Source: Bacteroidota bacterium (lineage in GTDB: Bacteria > Bacteroidota > Bacteroidia > AKYH767-A > 2013-40CM-41-45). From it: a stretch of 64,000 nt of DNA. The stretch covers positions 139,421 through 203,420 of the forward strand of contig SHNE01000033.1 in the NCBI GenBank assembly GCA_004295015.1, written 5' to 3'. How positions within the stretch are numbered: position 1 is the stretch's first letter; each line of letters begins with the position of its first letter. The notes below the pieces were generated by a model, which saw only the letters and a program-made list of their open reading frames with translations, searched no databases and was not told where the DNA came from. Both the position numbers and the translations under genes were made by a program. This document shows positions 25,092 to 33,264 of the stretch, one piece after another.

Positions 25092-26506
25092 ATACGATTT
25101 TTATAAATATCAATAAGATGAAGCACATTGGAGTCGTTTTCCATGACCGGAGCATATTCAAAAATGCTGTGACAAAGATCAGGGTTTTTATCTAAAGCAG
25201 CTTCAAGCACCTGGTAAGCTTCATTTACATGATTTGTATTGTAGTGGTAACAGGCAAGTCGGTACAGCAACTCAGCATCGTTGGGATGGAAAACCAAACC
25301 GTTATTAATCAGTGCCAGCGCTTCATCTGATCGGTTGTCGACCATAAGCAGATGAGAGTACTCAAGCCAGATTTCATGGTTATCGGGCTCCATCTGAACT
25401 ACTTTTTGGTAAGCAGCTTCTGCCGTTGCAAAATTATTGAGATGGTATTCAGCATCACCTAAAGCAAACCAATATTCCGCATTTTCATCGTCTAACTCAA
25501 TTGCTTTCCTCAGATAATGGGTGGCTTCAAACCATCGTTCTTCAGATTGGAGAGTAATTCCTATACCAAGCCAGGCTTCTGCAAAATTAGGATCCAGTTT
25601 AGTGGCTCGTTTATAATAGTCACGAGCTCTGTGATAATCATCTTGCTGTTCATAACATTCTGCAATGTTATAATAGGTCAGTGCATCAGGGGCCTCATAC
25701 TCAAAAGTCTTTTTATAGCATTCAATTGCTTCATTGTACTTCAGCAAATTTGCCAGCGTATTTCCTTTGTTGAAATAGGCTGAAGAGAAATCATCTTTGA
25801 TAACTATACAATAGTCATATGCATCAAGCGCTTCTTCGTGACGATTCAACCTGTTGTATACATTGCCAAGATTATACCACGCCGCATAGGAGTAGGGTTG
25901 CTTGTCAATGAACTTTTTATAAAAGTCTATGCTGTCGTCAAACCTTTCGGTGAATTCAAAACAAAAGGCCAGTTCGTAAAGACCAATTTCATTTTCCGGA
26001 TTTGCATCAAGACTAAGTGAAAGGTATTCGATCGCTTTGTTGTAATCACCCCAACTCTCGTAAACATAAGCCAGGTTCAGGTATAACATATCCAACTCAT
26101 CCGCCAGAGGGATGGCCTTGTTGAAATTCACAATCGCCAGTTCAAACTTTTGTAGTTGTGAATAAATGCTCCCGCGAATCATGAAAATATCCGCATCCCT
26201 TGGTGTAATCTCTTCTGCTATGTCGAGAATATGTAAAGCTTCCTGGAACCGGTCTACCATGGCCAGAAGCTGAGCCTCACGCAGCAGAAACTCAACGGAT
26301 CCCGGGTGCTGTGATTGTCCGAATTCGACAACCTGTAATGCTTTCACAGGGTCGTTTTTTTCTATATAATAATCGATAATATTCAAAAAGGCATCCACAT
26401 CAAAGAAGTAGGCATCTTTGTTGCGGATCATTTCTTCGTACCGTTCAATGGAATGACGAATTTGGTTATTCTCGTCTCTCGCGCTTGGGAATTCTTCTTC
26501 TTCCAT
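25088..26506 (-). CDS. tetratricopeptide repeat protein
   Basis: A 472-residue protein made almost entirely of TPR helices, about eleven repeats from residue 40 to 460. Canonical units include AAWYNLGNVYNRLNRHEEALDAYDYCI, ALTYYNIAECYEQQDDYHRARDYYKRA and EIWLEYSHLLMVDNRSDEALALI (quoted in parts). There is no signal peptide, so it is probably cytoplasmic and a protein-interaction scaffold. It is conserved next to ComA-like genes in related bacteria as far as I recall, and here the two overlap by 4 nt. The -7 box at 26542-26549 probably starts this unit. Confidence 0.85.
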   Translation of the reverse strand: MEEEEFPSARDENNQIRHSIERYEEMIRNKDAYFFDVDAFLNIIDYYIEKNDPVKALQVVEFGQSQHPGSVEFLLREAQLLAMVDRFQEALHILDIAEEITPRDADIFMIRGSIYSQLQKFELAIVNFNKAIPLADELDMLYLNLAYVYESWGDYNKAIEYLSLSLDANPENEIGLYELAFCFEFTERFDDSIDFYKKFIDKQPYSYAAWYNLGNVYNRLNRHEEALDAYDYCIVIKDDFSSAYFNKGNTLANLLKYNEAIECYKKTFEYEAPDALTYYNIAECYEQQDDYHRARDYYKRATKLDPNFAEAWLGIGITLQSEERWFEATHYLRKAIELDDENAEYWFALGDAEYHLNNFATAEAAYQKVVQMEPDNHEIWLEYSHLLMVDNRSDEALALINNGLVFHPNDAELLYRLACYHYNTNHVNEAYQVLEAALDKNPDLCHSIFEYAPVMENDSNVLHLIDIYKNRI

Positions 26507-26541
26507 ACTTGGATTAGGTTCTCGAAAAAGGATTGCTTTCT

Positions 26542-26549
26542 CAAAGATA
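26542..26549 (-). promoter_or_regulatory. -7 promoter element of the TPR/ComA-like unit
   Basis: Minus-strand TATCTTTG, a full match to TAnnTTTG, 35 nt upstream of the ATG at 26506. Confidence 0.45.
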
Positions 26550-26687
26550 GTGATTGGCTATGGATTTTGCCCTGTCAAATCCTGAGTTATTCACAGAATA
26601 TGGTTAATTGGCTCAAATTCTTTCCCATAATTTAATCCTTCTAATCTGAGGGGAATTGGTCAAGCATGCGTAACTTCGCATTATCGT

Positions 26688-27824
26688 ATGTTTTTAAAGA
26701 AAATCAACCTCCTGAATTTCAAGAATTACCCTGAGGCAAGCCTGGAGCTTGAGCCGGGGGTTAACGCCTTGGTTGGAGCTAATGGTGAAGGCAAGACAAA
26801 TCTTTTGGACGCCATACACTATTTATCCCTTTGTAAGAGTTATTTCAATCCGGTTGACGCACACAATATTCGATTTGGTGAAGATTTTTTTATGGTACAA
26901 GGTGTTTTTGAAATTGATGAAGTTTCTGAGACGATCTCTTGTGGACTTAAACGAAATCAGAAGAAAGTATTCAAACGAAATCAAAAGGAATACGACAGAC
27001 TTGCCGATCACATAGGACTTGTGCCTGTAGTCATGATATCTCCAACAGATACAATTCTTATCACTGAAGGGAGTGAGGAGAGGCGTAAATTTCTGGACAG
27101 TATCATTTCTCAGTTCGACAAAAATTACCTGGATGATTTGATAAATTACAGCCGGGTGCTTTCACAGCGTAATGCATACCTGAAATACGCTGCCCTTCAC
27201 CGCAATTTTGATGCTGATTCATTGCTGATATGGGATGAGCAAATGATTCCTCTTGCCGAAAGAATATATAAAGTACGTTCCAAATTCATCAGTGAATTGG
27301 TGCCGATATTTAAAGATTTTTATAAAGCTATATCGGGAAATAAAGAGGTGATTGATATCAGTTACGAATCGCATTTGTCAAAAGGAAATTTAAGAGATCA
27401 GTTGGATGCTGGACGGGAGAAGGATCGTGCTTTACAATACTCAACCGTCGGAATTCATAAAGATGATTTGACTTTCCTGATAAGTGATGTCCCTGTGAAA
27501 AGATATGCATCTCAGGGACAGCAAAAATCATTTTTGATAGCTTTGAAGTTGGCTCAGTTTAATTTTGTTGCTACGGAGAAAGGCCAGCCGCCGATATTAT
27601 TGTTGGACGATATTTTTGATAAGCTGGATGATAGTCGTGTTACCCGATTGATGGAGCTTGTTTGTCAGGAGAATTTCGGACAGCTTATTATCACGGATTC
27701 ACACGCAGGCAGGCTGAAAGAAATTTTTAAAGGTTTGGGTATAACATTGCCTGTGTTCCAAGTACAACAGCAGGAAATAAAAAGAAATAGCTTGTCAGGA
27801 CAAGCCGAATCACAGCACGCATAA
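26688..27824 (+). CDS. recF: DNA replication and repair protein RecF
   Basis: A 378-residue SMC-like ATPase that loads RecA at gaps through the RecFOR pathway. The Walker A motif is GANGEGKT (30-37). The ABC signature is YASQGQQKSFLIALKLAQF. Walker B is PPILLLDDIFDKLD, and the D-loop region follows. Length and order are normal. The next gene is a DciA-like (DUF721) protein 32 nt downstream, a common bacterial pairing. A TAACTTCG element at 26671-26678 is a possible variant -7 box. Confidence 0.96.
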   Translation: MFLKKINLLNFKNYPEASLELEPGVNALVGANGEGKTNLLDAIHYLSLCKSYFNPVDAHNIRFGEDFFMVQGVFEIDEVSETISCGLKRNQKKVFKRNQKEYDRLADHIGLVPVVMISPTDTILITEGSEERRKFLDSIISQFDKNYLDDLINYSRVLSQRNAYLKYAALHRNFDADSLLIWDEQMIPLAERIYKVRSKFISELVPIFKDFYKAISGNKEVIDISYESHLSKGNLRDQLDAGREKDRALQYSTVGIHKDDLTFLISDVPVKRYASQGQQKSFLIALKLAQFNFVATEKGQPPILLLDDIFDKLDDSRVTRLMELVCQENFGQLIITDSHAGRLKEIFKGLGITLPVFQVQQQEIKRNSLSGQAESQHA

Positions 27825-27856
27825 ATTTGTCCAGATTACATCGAATTGCAATTCAC

Positions 27857-28147
27857 ATGAAACGAAACAACGACCGACCAATTAAAGCAGCGCTTGAGGA
27901 GCTCTTAAGCAGCTATCATCTGAATGAGAAAATGGGTCAGGTAAAACTTGTGAACTCTTGGGAAGAAATAATGGGAAAAGCTGTGGCCCATCGGACGACA
28001 GAACTTATAATCCGGGACAAGAAATTATTTGTAAGTCTGAGTTCGGCCTCCCTGAGGCAAGAACTTTTTCAGGCCAGGGATAAAATTCTGCTTTTGTTAA
28101 ACGAAGCTGCCGGTGCGAAAGTAATTGATGAAGTAGTTTTCAGGTAA
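27857..28147 (+). CDS. DUF721/DciA-like protein
   Basis: A 96-residue protein from the ATG at 27857 (a TTG at 27827 would add ten residues and is less likely). The DUF721 pattern is visible: PIKAALEELLSSYHLNEKMGQVKLVNSWEEIMGKAVAHRT, then a LSSASLRQELFQARDKILLLLNE segment in which hydrophobic and basic positions alternate. The family includes DciA, the ancestral loader of the replicative helicase DnaB, which fits its position directly after recF. The classic DciA DNA-binding region is reduced in this short version, so the loader role is likely but not certain. Confidence 0.8.
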   Translation: MKRNNDRPIKAALEELLSSYHLNEKMGQVKLVNSWEEIMGKAVAHRTTELIIRDKKLFVSLSSASLRQELFQARDKILLLLNEAAGAKVIDEVVFR

Positions 28148-28179
28148 AAAAAAATCCACCTGCACTGAGCAGATGGATT
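28146..28179 (-). terminator. intrinsic terminator of ndk
   Basis: On the minus strand, an 11-bp stem with one C-A mismatch (28153-28163 with 28169-28179), a 5-nt loop and a nine-base U-run. It lies between the convergent dciA-like and ndk genes. Confidence 0.7.
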
Positions 28180-28205
28180 CGGTGTTGTTTTAATCATTTC
28201 GTGGA

Positions 28206-28622
28206 TTAAAATCTTTCCAGTTGAGAGAAGAAGAACCCACCTTCAATAGAAGCATTTTCATCGCTGTCACTTCCGTGAACGGCATTAGCTTCGATAGATT
28301 TAGCAAATAAATTCCGAATAGTTCCCGGGGCAGCTTTTGAAGGATCCGTAGCACCTATAAGCGTTCTGAAATCTTCCACTGCATTATTTTTCTCAAGAAT
28401 AGCAGCAACGATAGGACCTGATGACATGTATGATACGAGGTCTTTGTAAAATGGACGCTCTTTATGCACGGCATAAAAATTCCCGGCTTGTTCCTGACTG
28501 AGACGTGTGTATTTCATTGCTACGATACGAAAGCCTGCTTCATTAATTTTGGCAAGTATTGGTCCGATGTAGTTGTTACTCACAGCATCAGGCTTGAGCA
28601 TCGTAAAAGTTCTGTTTGACAT
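28206..28622 (-). CDS. ndk: nucleoside diphosphate kinase
   Basis: A 138-residue enzyme that transfers the gamma phosphate of ATP to nucleoside diphosphates. The active-site histidine is His116 in the signature [12 protein letters not shown]. The N-terminal TMLKPDAV and the RPFY motif (56-59) are also present. Length is typical of the hexameric or tetrameric bacterial enzyme. It is a single-gene unit with the promoter at 28647-28676 and the terminator at 28146-28179. Confidence 0.97.
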   Translation of the reverse strand: MSNRTFTMLKPDAVSNNYIGPILAKINEAGFRIVAMKYTRLSQEQAGNFYAVHKERPFYKDLVSYMSSGPIVAAILEKNNAVEDFRTLIGATDPSKAAPGTIRNLFAKSIEANAVHGSDSDENASIEGGFFFSQLERF

Positions 28623-28646
28623 AGTGTTTGTTTATTTTAACGGCCG

Positions 28647-28676
28647 CGAAGGTATAAATTAATAAGTGTTGAACAA
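28647..28676 (-). promoter_or_regulatory. ndk promoter (TTG-N19-TACCTTCG)
   Basis: On the minus strand, a TTG (28676-28674) is followed after exactly 19 nt by TACCTTCG (28654-28647), a -7 box with one change from TAnnTTTG. It lies 25 nt before the ATG. Confidence 0.55.
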
Positions 28677-28705
28677 TGCAGATTAAGAGTTATGGCTGAA
28701 ATAAA

Positions 28706-30112
28706 TTACATCGTCTTTAACTCCGCAACCAATTTAGTAAGAGCATCTTTCGCATCACCAAATAACATACTGGTTTTTGGATCGTAGAAAAGCATGTTTT
28801 CTATTCCTGCGTAACCGGCATTCATGCTTCGCTTATTTACAATGATGTGTTTGGCATTTTCAACATCAAGAATTGGCATTCCATAAATAGGAGAGGAAGG
28901 ATCAGTTTTAGCTGCCGGATTTACAACATCATTTGCGCCAACTACAAGAACCACATCAGTGCTTGCAAACTCAGGATTTATTTCATCCATCTCTGCCAGT
29001 TTTCCGTAGTCTACGTTGCTTTCAGCAAGTAATACGTTCATGTGCCCGGGCATTCGTCCGGCAACAGGATGGATGGCATATTTAACTTCAACACCCCGCT
29101 CTTCGAGAAGCTCTTCTAACTCATGAATGACGTGTTGCGCCTGTGCAACCGCTAAGCCATAACCGGGCACGATGACCACTTTTTTTGAATAGTTCATCAG
29201 CACTGCTGTGTCTGAGATGCTGATATCTTTTATGCTGCCGCCGGTAGAAGAAACACCAGATGCAGCAGCAGAGGATTCTCCAAATGCACCAAAGATTACA
29301 CTATAAAGTGGTCGGTTCATTGCACGGCACATGGCAACAGTCAGCAAGGTTCCGGCTGATCCGACCAGAATTCCTCCGGTCAGCATAACCTGATTTCCAT
29401 AGAGAAAACCACCAAAAGCTGCGGCCAGACCTGTGAACGAATTCAATAATGAAATTACAACAGGCATATCTGCTCCTCCAATAGGGACAACAAAGGAAAC
29501 CCCATAAAGAATTGATAGTCCGAACACCAATAAGAGCATGGACATACTGTCTGATCCACTGACCGTCAACCAAACCCCGGCTCCGATAGTAACAATCATC
29601 AGAAGTGTATTGATGATATTGTAGTTTGGCAAACGGTATGATTTGTTGAGTGTACCGTTTAACTTCATGAATGCGATGATAGAACCTGAAAATGAAACAC
29701 TACCAATGATCATTCCGGCCATAATAACTGAAATCCTTTCCGGATGTCCAACATTGTGATGGAATTCAAGTAAAGAGATTAATGCCGCACAGGCACCACC
29801 CATCCCATTGAACAAAGAAACAAGTTCAGGCATTGCCGTCATCTTGACTTTCTTGGCAGTTGCCCATCCAATAATAGTTCCTAAACCAATGCCGGCAAAA
29901 ATAAATGCAAGTTTGATTGTCTCCCTTGAAGTTTGTGTATTCGGATCCTTAGACTGGTAAAGAAAGATTGTTCCAACGATGGCGATCGTCATTCCAAATG
30001 CAGCCCAAAGGTTTCCACGGCGTGCACTTTGCGGTTCACTCAACATTTTTAATCCGACAACGAATGTAACGGATGCAATGAGGTATATAATTTCTAAGAT
30101 GTATTGATTCAT
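28706..30112 (-). CDS. pntB: NAD(P) transhydrogenase subunit beta
   Basis: A 468-residue subunit of proton-translocating transhydrogenase. It has about nine membrane helices (residues 5-280) and then the NADP(H)-binding domain III with VVIVPGYGLAVAQAQH, AGRMPGHMNVLLAE, VVLVVGANDVVNPAAKTDPSSPIYGMPI and IIVNKRSMNAGYAG. With the alpha subunits it couples proton entry to hydride transfer from NADH to NADP+. The genes are in the order alpha-1 (30880), a small unrelated gene (30489), alpha-2 (30155) and beta on one strand, with 42 nt before pntB. Confidence 0.96.
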   Translation of the reverse strand: MNQYILEIIYLIASVTFVVGLKMLSEPQSARRGNLWAAFGMTIAIVGTIFLYQSKDPNTQTSRETIKLAFIFAGIGLGTIIGWATAKKVKMTAMPELVSLFNGMGGACAALISLLEFHHNVGHPERISVIMAGMIIGSVSFSGSIIAFMKLNGTLNKSYRLPNYNIINTLLMIVTIGAGVWLTVSGSDSMSMLLLVFGLSILYGVSFVVPIGGADMPVVISLLNSFTGLAAAFGGFLYGNQVMLTGGILVGSAGTLLTVAMCRAMNRPLYSVIFGAFGESSAAASGVSSTGGSIKDISISDTAVLMNYSKKVVIVPGYGLAVAQAQHVIHELEELLEERGVEVKYAIHPVAGRMPGHMNVLLAESNVDYGKLAEMDEINPEFASTDVVLVVGANDVVNPAAKTDPSSPIYGMPILDVENAKHIIVNKRSMNAGYAGIENMLFYDPKTSMLFGDAKDALTKLVAELKTM

Positions 30113-30154
30113 TTTGAAGTCTGAAAGGATAAGTGAAAAGCAGATTATGCTTAT

Positions 30155-30469
30155 TTATTTCTTGGGTTTTTTCTTGAACATTTCCAACATGCGATCGGTT
30201 ACGACAAATCCTCCAACCACATTTAATGTTCCTAAGACAACGGCAACAAACCCCAGACTGAGCAATAGTATATTGTCAGCCTCCGTATTCAACATTACGA
30301 TGATAGATCCGATAATAACGACACCGTGAATAGCATTGGCTCCTGACATGAGTGGAGTATGTAGCACTGATGGAACTTTTCCAATCACTTCCACGCCCAC
30401 AAAAATGGAAAGGATGACAATGTAAATCATCGACATGTTTTCACCGATGAATGTAATTAGATTTTGCAT
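30155..30469 (-). CDS. pntAB: NAD(P) transhydrogenase subunit alpha part 2
   Basis: A 104-residue membrane subunit with three to four helices (MSMIYIVILSIFVGVEVIGKV, HGVVIIGSIIVMLN, ILLLSLGFVAVVLGTLNVVGGFVVTDRM). The family signature VPSVLHTPLMSGANAIHGVV is present at about 32-51. It corresponds to the C-terminal membrane part of the Escherichia coli PntA. This split alpha organisation is usual in many bacteria. Confidence 0.94.
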   Translation of the reverse strand: MQNLITFIGENMSMIYIVILSIFVGVEVIGKVPSVLHTPLMSGANAIHGVVIIGSIIVMLNTEADNILLLSLGFVAVVLGTLNVVGGFVVTDRMLEMFKKKPKK

Positions 30470-30488
30470 GCTGTATGTTTAAGTTTGA

Positions 30489-30839
30489 TTATTGGTATTT
30501 AATTACTCGCAAAGTAGCTTCAAGAATTTCTACCATGCTTTTCCCCTGAGATAATATTAACTGAGAATTACTTAAATTCACTATTTCGTAGTCGAGGCTT
30601 CGTTCATACCAGTACAGGCAATTTTTAGCTTCCTGTATGTATACACATAGATGAGTGTAAAAAGTTGTAGCATCTTCTGCAGATTGAATTTTCACACATA
30701 TTCGATTAAGGGCATTCACAGAAGACTCGAGTTTGGACCGAAGAAATTTTTCTTCATGATTTTCGCCTTTTGTCATTGTGGATGACACAATATTGGCGGT
30801 GAAGTTTTCTGTCCAATTTGTTAAGTGTGGATTTTTCAT
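30489..30839 (-). CDS. small four-helix-bundle-like protein inside the pnt operon
   Basis: A 116-residue, mostly helical, soluble protein from the ATG at 30839 (a TTG at 30872 is the alternative start). The segment TTFYTHLCVYIQEAKNCLYWYERSL resembles the third helix of the S23/intervening-sequence four-helix-bundle family, which typically reads FI-x-KL-x-IA-KEARET-x-YWL-x-L. The preceding KLESSVNALNRICVKIQSAED and the final KSMVEILEATLRVIK fit the other helices. The match is divergent, and the N-terminal helix is not clearly of the family. It sits between pntAA and pntAB (40 and 19 nt gaps), where no such gene is expected. Its function is unknown. Confidence 0.6.
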   Translation of the reverse strand: MKNPHLTNWTENFTANIVSSTMTKGENHEEKFLRSKLESSVNALNRICVKIQSAEDATTFYTHLCVYIQEAKNCLYWYERSLDYEIVNLSNSQLILSQGKSMVEILEATLRVIKYQ

Positions 30840-30879
30840 GGGGGCGCTATATAAAAAAATTTTATTGTCCAATTTGAGC

Positions 30880-31986
30880 CTATGTGTTCAGTATTGATCC
30901 TTGATGGACAATTAATGAACCTTTAGTAATTTCTTCATCCATTTCCCATTTGAAACCGTCTTTATCGGCAAGGTGCAGGAGGAAGGTTGAGATGTTCTTT
31001 GCGTATAATTCACTGGCATTTAAAGGAAGTAAGCTGGGCAGATTTGATTCTCCAATAATAGTTACCCCGTGCTTGACAACTGTTTTATTGTTTTCACTCA
31101 AGACACAATTTCCACCTTGTTCTACAGCCATATCGACGATCACGGAGCCCATTCGCATATTCTTCACCATGTCTTCGGTTACCAGCGTGGGAGCCTTTCT
31201 TCCCGGAATTAAAGCTGTGGTGATCACGAGGTCAGCTTCTCTGATATGCTTTCCTACAAGCTCTTGTTGTGCTTTTAAAAATTCTTCAGAAACATTTTTT
31301 ACATAACCGCCTTCGAGCTTTACAGAGTCATCGCTTTTCAATTCTATGAATCGTCCACCCAGAGATTCTACTTGTTCCTTGGTTTCCGGACGAATATCTG
31401 AAACTTCAACAATGGCACCAAGACGTTTTGCGGTGGCTATAGCCTGGAGTCCGGCAACTCCGGCTCCCATTATAACAACTTTTGAAGGTTTAATTGTTCC
31501 CGCTGCTGTCATCAACATAGGGAAAATTTTTCCCAGGGCTGCAGCACCTATGATCACTGCTTTATAACCCGCAAGATTTGCCTGCGAACTCAAGACATCC
31601 ATTTTCTGTGCTCTTGATATTCGGGGAATAGCATCCATAGAGAATGCAGATATTCCTTGATTTGCACAAGCCTTTACTAATTCAGGATTCATACCTGCAT
31701 GCATGAAAGAAATCAAGACTGCATCTTTTCTCATAAAGGCAATTTCGTCAGCAGTAGGAGCATTCACTTTTAAAATGACATCTGCTTGCGAATAAAGGTC
31801 TTTACTGTCGGCAACAATTTTGGCACCTGCCTTGATGTATTTCTCGTCTTCAAAGTATGAAAGAAGTCCGGCATCTTTTTGAACCAGGCATTCAAAGCCT
31901 TGTTTGCTAAGACTTTCGACGATATCCGGCGTGACTGCAACACGACATTCTTTTTCTTTTGTTTCTTTAGGTACTGCGACTTTCAC
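30880..31986 (-). CDS. pntAA: NAD(P) transhydrogenase subunit alpha part 1
   Basis: A 368-residue NAD(H)-binding subunit related to alanine dehydrogenase. The N-terminus MKVAVPKETKEKECRVAVTPD is characteristic. The Rossmann motif is VVIMGAGVAGLQAIATAKRLGA (about 169-190), followed by VEVSDIRPETKEQVESLGG. Later come VITTALIPGRKAPTLV and IVDMAVEQGGNC. The start codon is GTG at 31986, with no in-frame ATG nearby. It is the first gene of the pnt cluster. The catalytic residues needed by alanine dehydrogenase are not fully evident, and gene context favours transhydrogenase. Confidence 0.94.
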   Translation of the reverse strand: MKVAVPKETKEKECRVAVTPDIVESLSKQGFECLVQKDAGLLSYFEDEKYIKAGAKIVADSKDLYSQADVILKVNAPTADEIAFMRKDAVLISFMHAGMNPELVKACANQGISAFSMDAIPRISRAQKMDVLSSQANLAGYKAVIIGAAALGKIFPMLMTAAGTIKPSKVVIMGAGVAGLQAIATAKRLGAIVEVSDIRPETKEQVESLGGRFIELKSDDSVKLEGGYVKNVSEEFLKAQQELVGKHIREADLVITTALIPGRKAPTLVTEDMVKNMRMGSVIVDMAVEQGGNCVLSENNKTVVKHGVTIIGESNLPSLLPLNASELYAKNISTFLLHLADKDGFKWEMDEEITKGSLIVHQGSILNT

Positions 31987-32089
31987 GTGTTTTGGTTTTC
32001 AATAGGTACAAAGAATCGCAAAGGAAACAATTAATTTCGTTTTTGTGAATGAAAACATCCTGAATTCGTCATAAAAAGACAGGAATAAG

Positions 32090-32097
32090 TATATTTG
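32090..32097 (+). promoter_or_regulatory. -7 promoter element of the 94-residue gene
   Basis: TATATTTG followed by C is a full match to TAnnTTTG, ending 7 nt before the ATG at 32105, which implies a very short or absent leader. Confidence 0.5.
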
Positions 32098-32104
32098 CAA
32101 AACT

Positions 32105-32389
32105 ATGATTAAACTCACCCAAAGTACACTCGATAAATTGGAAGAGCTTCTCATTCTGGGAGGTTATAAGGTTCGCACGGAAAAAGGAAATTTTAAATCC
32201 GGAAGTTGCATAGTAGAAACTTCGAAGCTGATTGTGCTAAATAAATTTTCACCTGTAGAAACTAAGGTTGGTTTTCTTATTGAAGCGGTCCAACAGCTTG
32301 ACTTGGATCAATCTATGATGGATGAACGTTTTCTCAAATTTCTGCAAGAAGTTCGGTCTACGGTTCTGACAAAATCGGAGGTTTCATAA
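32105..32389 (+). CDS. conserved hypothetical protein
   Basis: A 94-residue cytoplasmic protein with no signal peptide. The central FKSGSCIVETSKLIVLNKFSPVETKV matches a short Bacteroidota family I recall as conserved but unnamed (G-S-C-x-V ... K-x-I-V-x-N-K-F). The single cysteine in GSC is the most distinctive position. The N-terminal half is helical (TLDKLEELLILGGYKVRTEKG) and the C-terminus is helical and acidic. It precedes the PhnP-like hydrolase gene by 19 nt and is probably co-transcribed. No function is assigned. Confidence 0.65.
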   Translation: MIKLTQSTLDKLEELLILGGYKVRTEKGNFKSGSCIVETSKLIVLNKFSPVETKVGFLIEAVQQLDLDQSMMDERFLKFLQEVRSTVLTKSEVS

Positions 32390-32408
32390 GAGCCTGCCCT
32401 CAAATTAT

Positions 32409-33170
32409 ATGCTTATCACTTTTCTTGGTACCGGTACTTCTCAGGGTGTGCCTATGATCGGATGCGAATGTGCCGTATGCACTTCGGGTGATCCTAAGGA
32501 TAAGCGCCTTCGAAGCAGTATACTCGTACAAAGCGGACAAACTAACGTTGTTGTAGATGCAGGACCTGATTTCCGGCAACAGATGTTGAGACAGGCACTG
32601 AAGAAACTGGATGCGGTTCTGTTTACGCATGAGCATAAAGACCACATAGCAGGTCTTGATGATGTAAGGGCCTTTAATTACCTAAGTGGCAGTGGAATGG
32701 ATGTTTTTGCCACAGTGAAAGTTCAGGAAGCTCTCAGGAGAGAATTCTTCTATGTTTTTTCGAATCATACATATCCCGGCATTCCAAAACTAAATCTTAA
32801 AACGATTGATAATAAGCCCTTTTCCATCGGAGATATTCCGGTTTTGCCAATCGAAGTAAAGCATATGCAACTGCCTGTTCTGGGCTTCAGGTTCAATGAA
32901 TTCACCTATATCACTGATGCAAATTATATTGACGAGGCGGAAAAGGAAAAAATAAAAGGGACACGCTATTTGGTTTTAAATGCATTAAGAAAAGAAAAAC
33001 ATCCATCGCATTTTACCCTAAATGAAGCTTTGGCTTTGATTGAAGAAATTAGACCTGAAAAGACCTGGCTGACACATCTGAGTCATCAAATGGGGAAGCA
33101 TGCCGATGTTAACAGTCAATTGCCAAAGGGTGTAGAATGTGCTTTTGATGGACTGCAAATTGAGTTCTAA
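32409..33170 (+). CDS. PhnP-like metallo-beta-lactamase-fold hydrolase
   Basis: A 253-residue metal hydrolase. The metal-binding signature is THEHKDHIAGLDD (His74, His76, Asp78, His79). Further ligands are suggested by VKHMQ and ITDANY, with the C-terminal LTHLSHQM. The N-terminal LGTGTSQGVPMIGCECAVC carries three cysteines (19, 21, 24), as in the structural zinc site of PhnP. PhnP is a cyclic phosphodiesterase of phosphonate breakdown, but no other phosphonate gene is nearby, so the natural substrate may be another cyclic or diester phosphate. It lies 94 nt upstream of ffh. Confidence 0.88.
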   Translation: MLITFLGTGTSQGVPMIGCECAVCTSGDPKDKRLRSSILVQSGQTNVVVDAGPDFRQQMLRQALKKLDAVLFTHEHKDHIAGLDDVRAFNYLSGSGMDVFATVKVQEALRREFFYVFSNHTYPGIPKLNLKTIDNKPFSIGDIPVLPIEVKHMQLPVLGFRFNEFTYITDANYIDEAEKEKIKGTRYLVLNALRKEKHPSHFTLNEALALIEEIRPEKTWLTHLSHQMGKHADVNSQLPKGVECAFDGLQIEF

Positions 33171-33193
33171 GCCTGATTTTTCGAAGATTTTAC

Positions 33194-33201
33194 TAATTTT
33201 G
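33194..33201 (+). promoter_or_regulatory. -7 promoter element of ffh-folD-queE
   Basis: TAATTTTG followed by C matches TAnnTTTG, 63 nt upstream of the ffh ATG at 33265. Confidence 0.5.
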
Positions 33202-33264
33202 CAATGTCCTGAAAAGAAGCTATTTCATTGATTTTTCGGGAAATTAAATAACAACGATCAGCAC

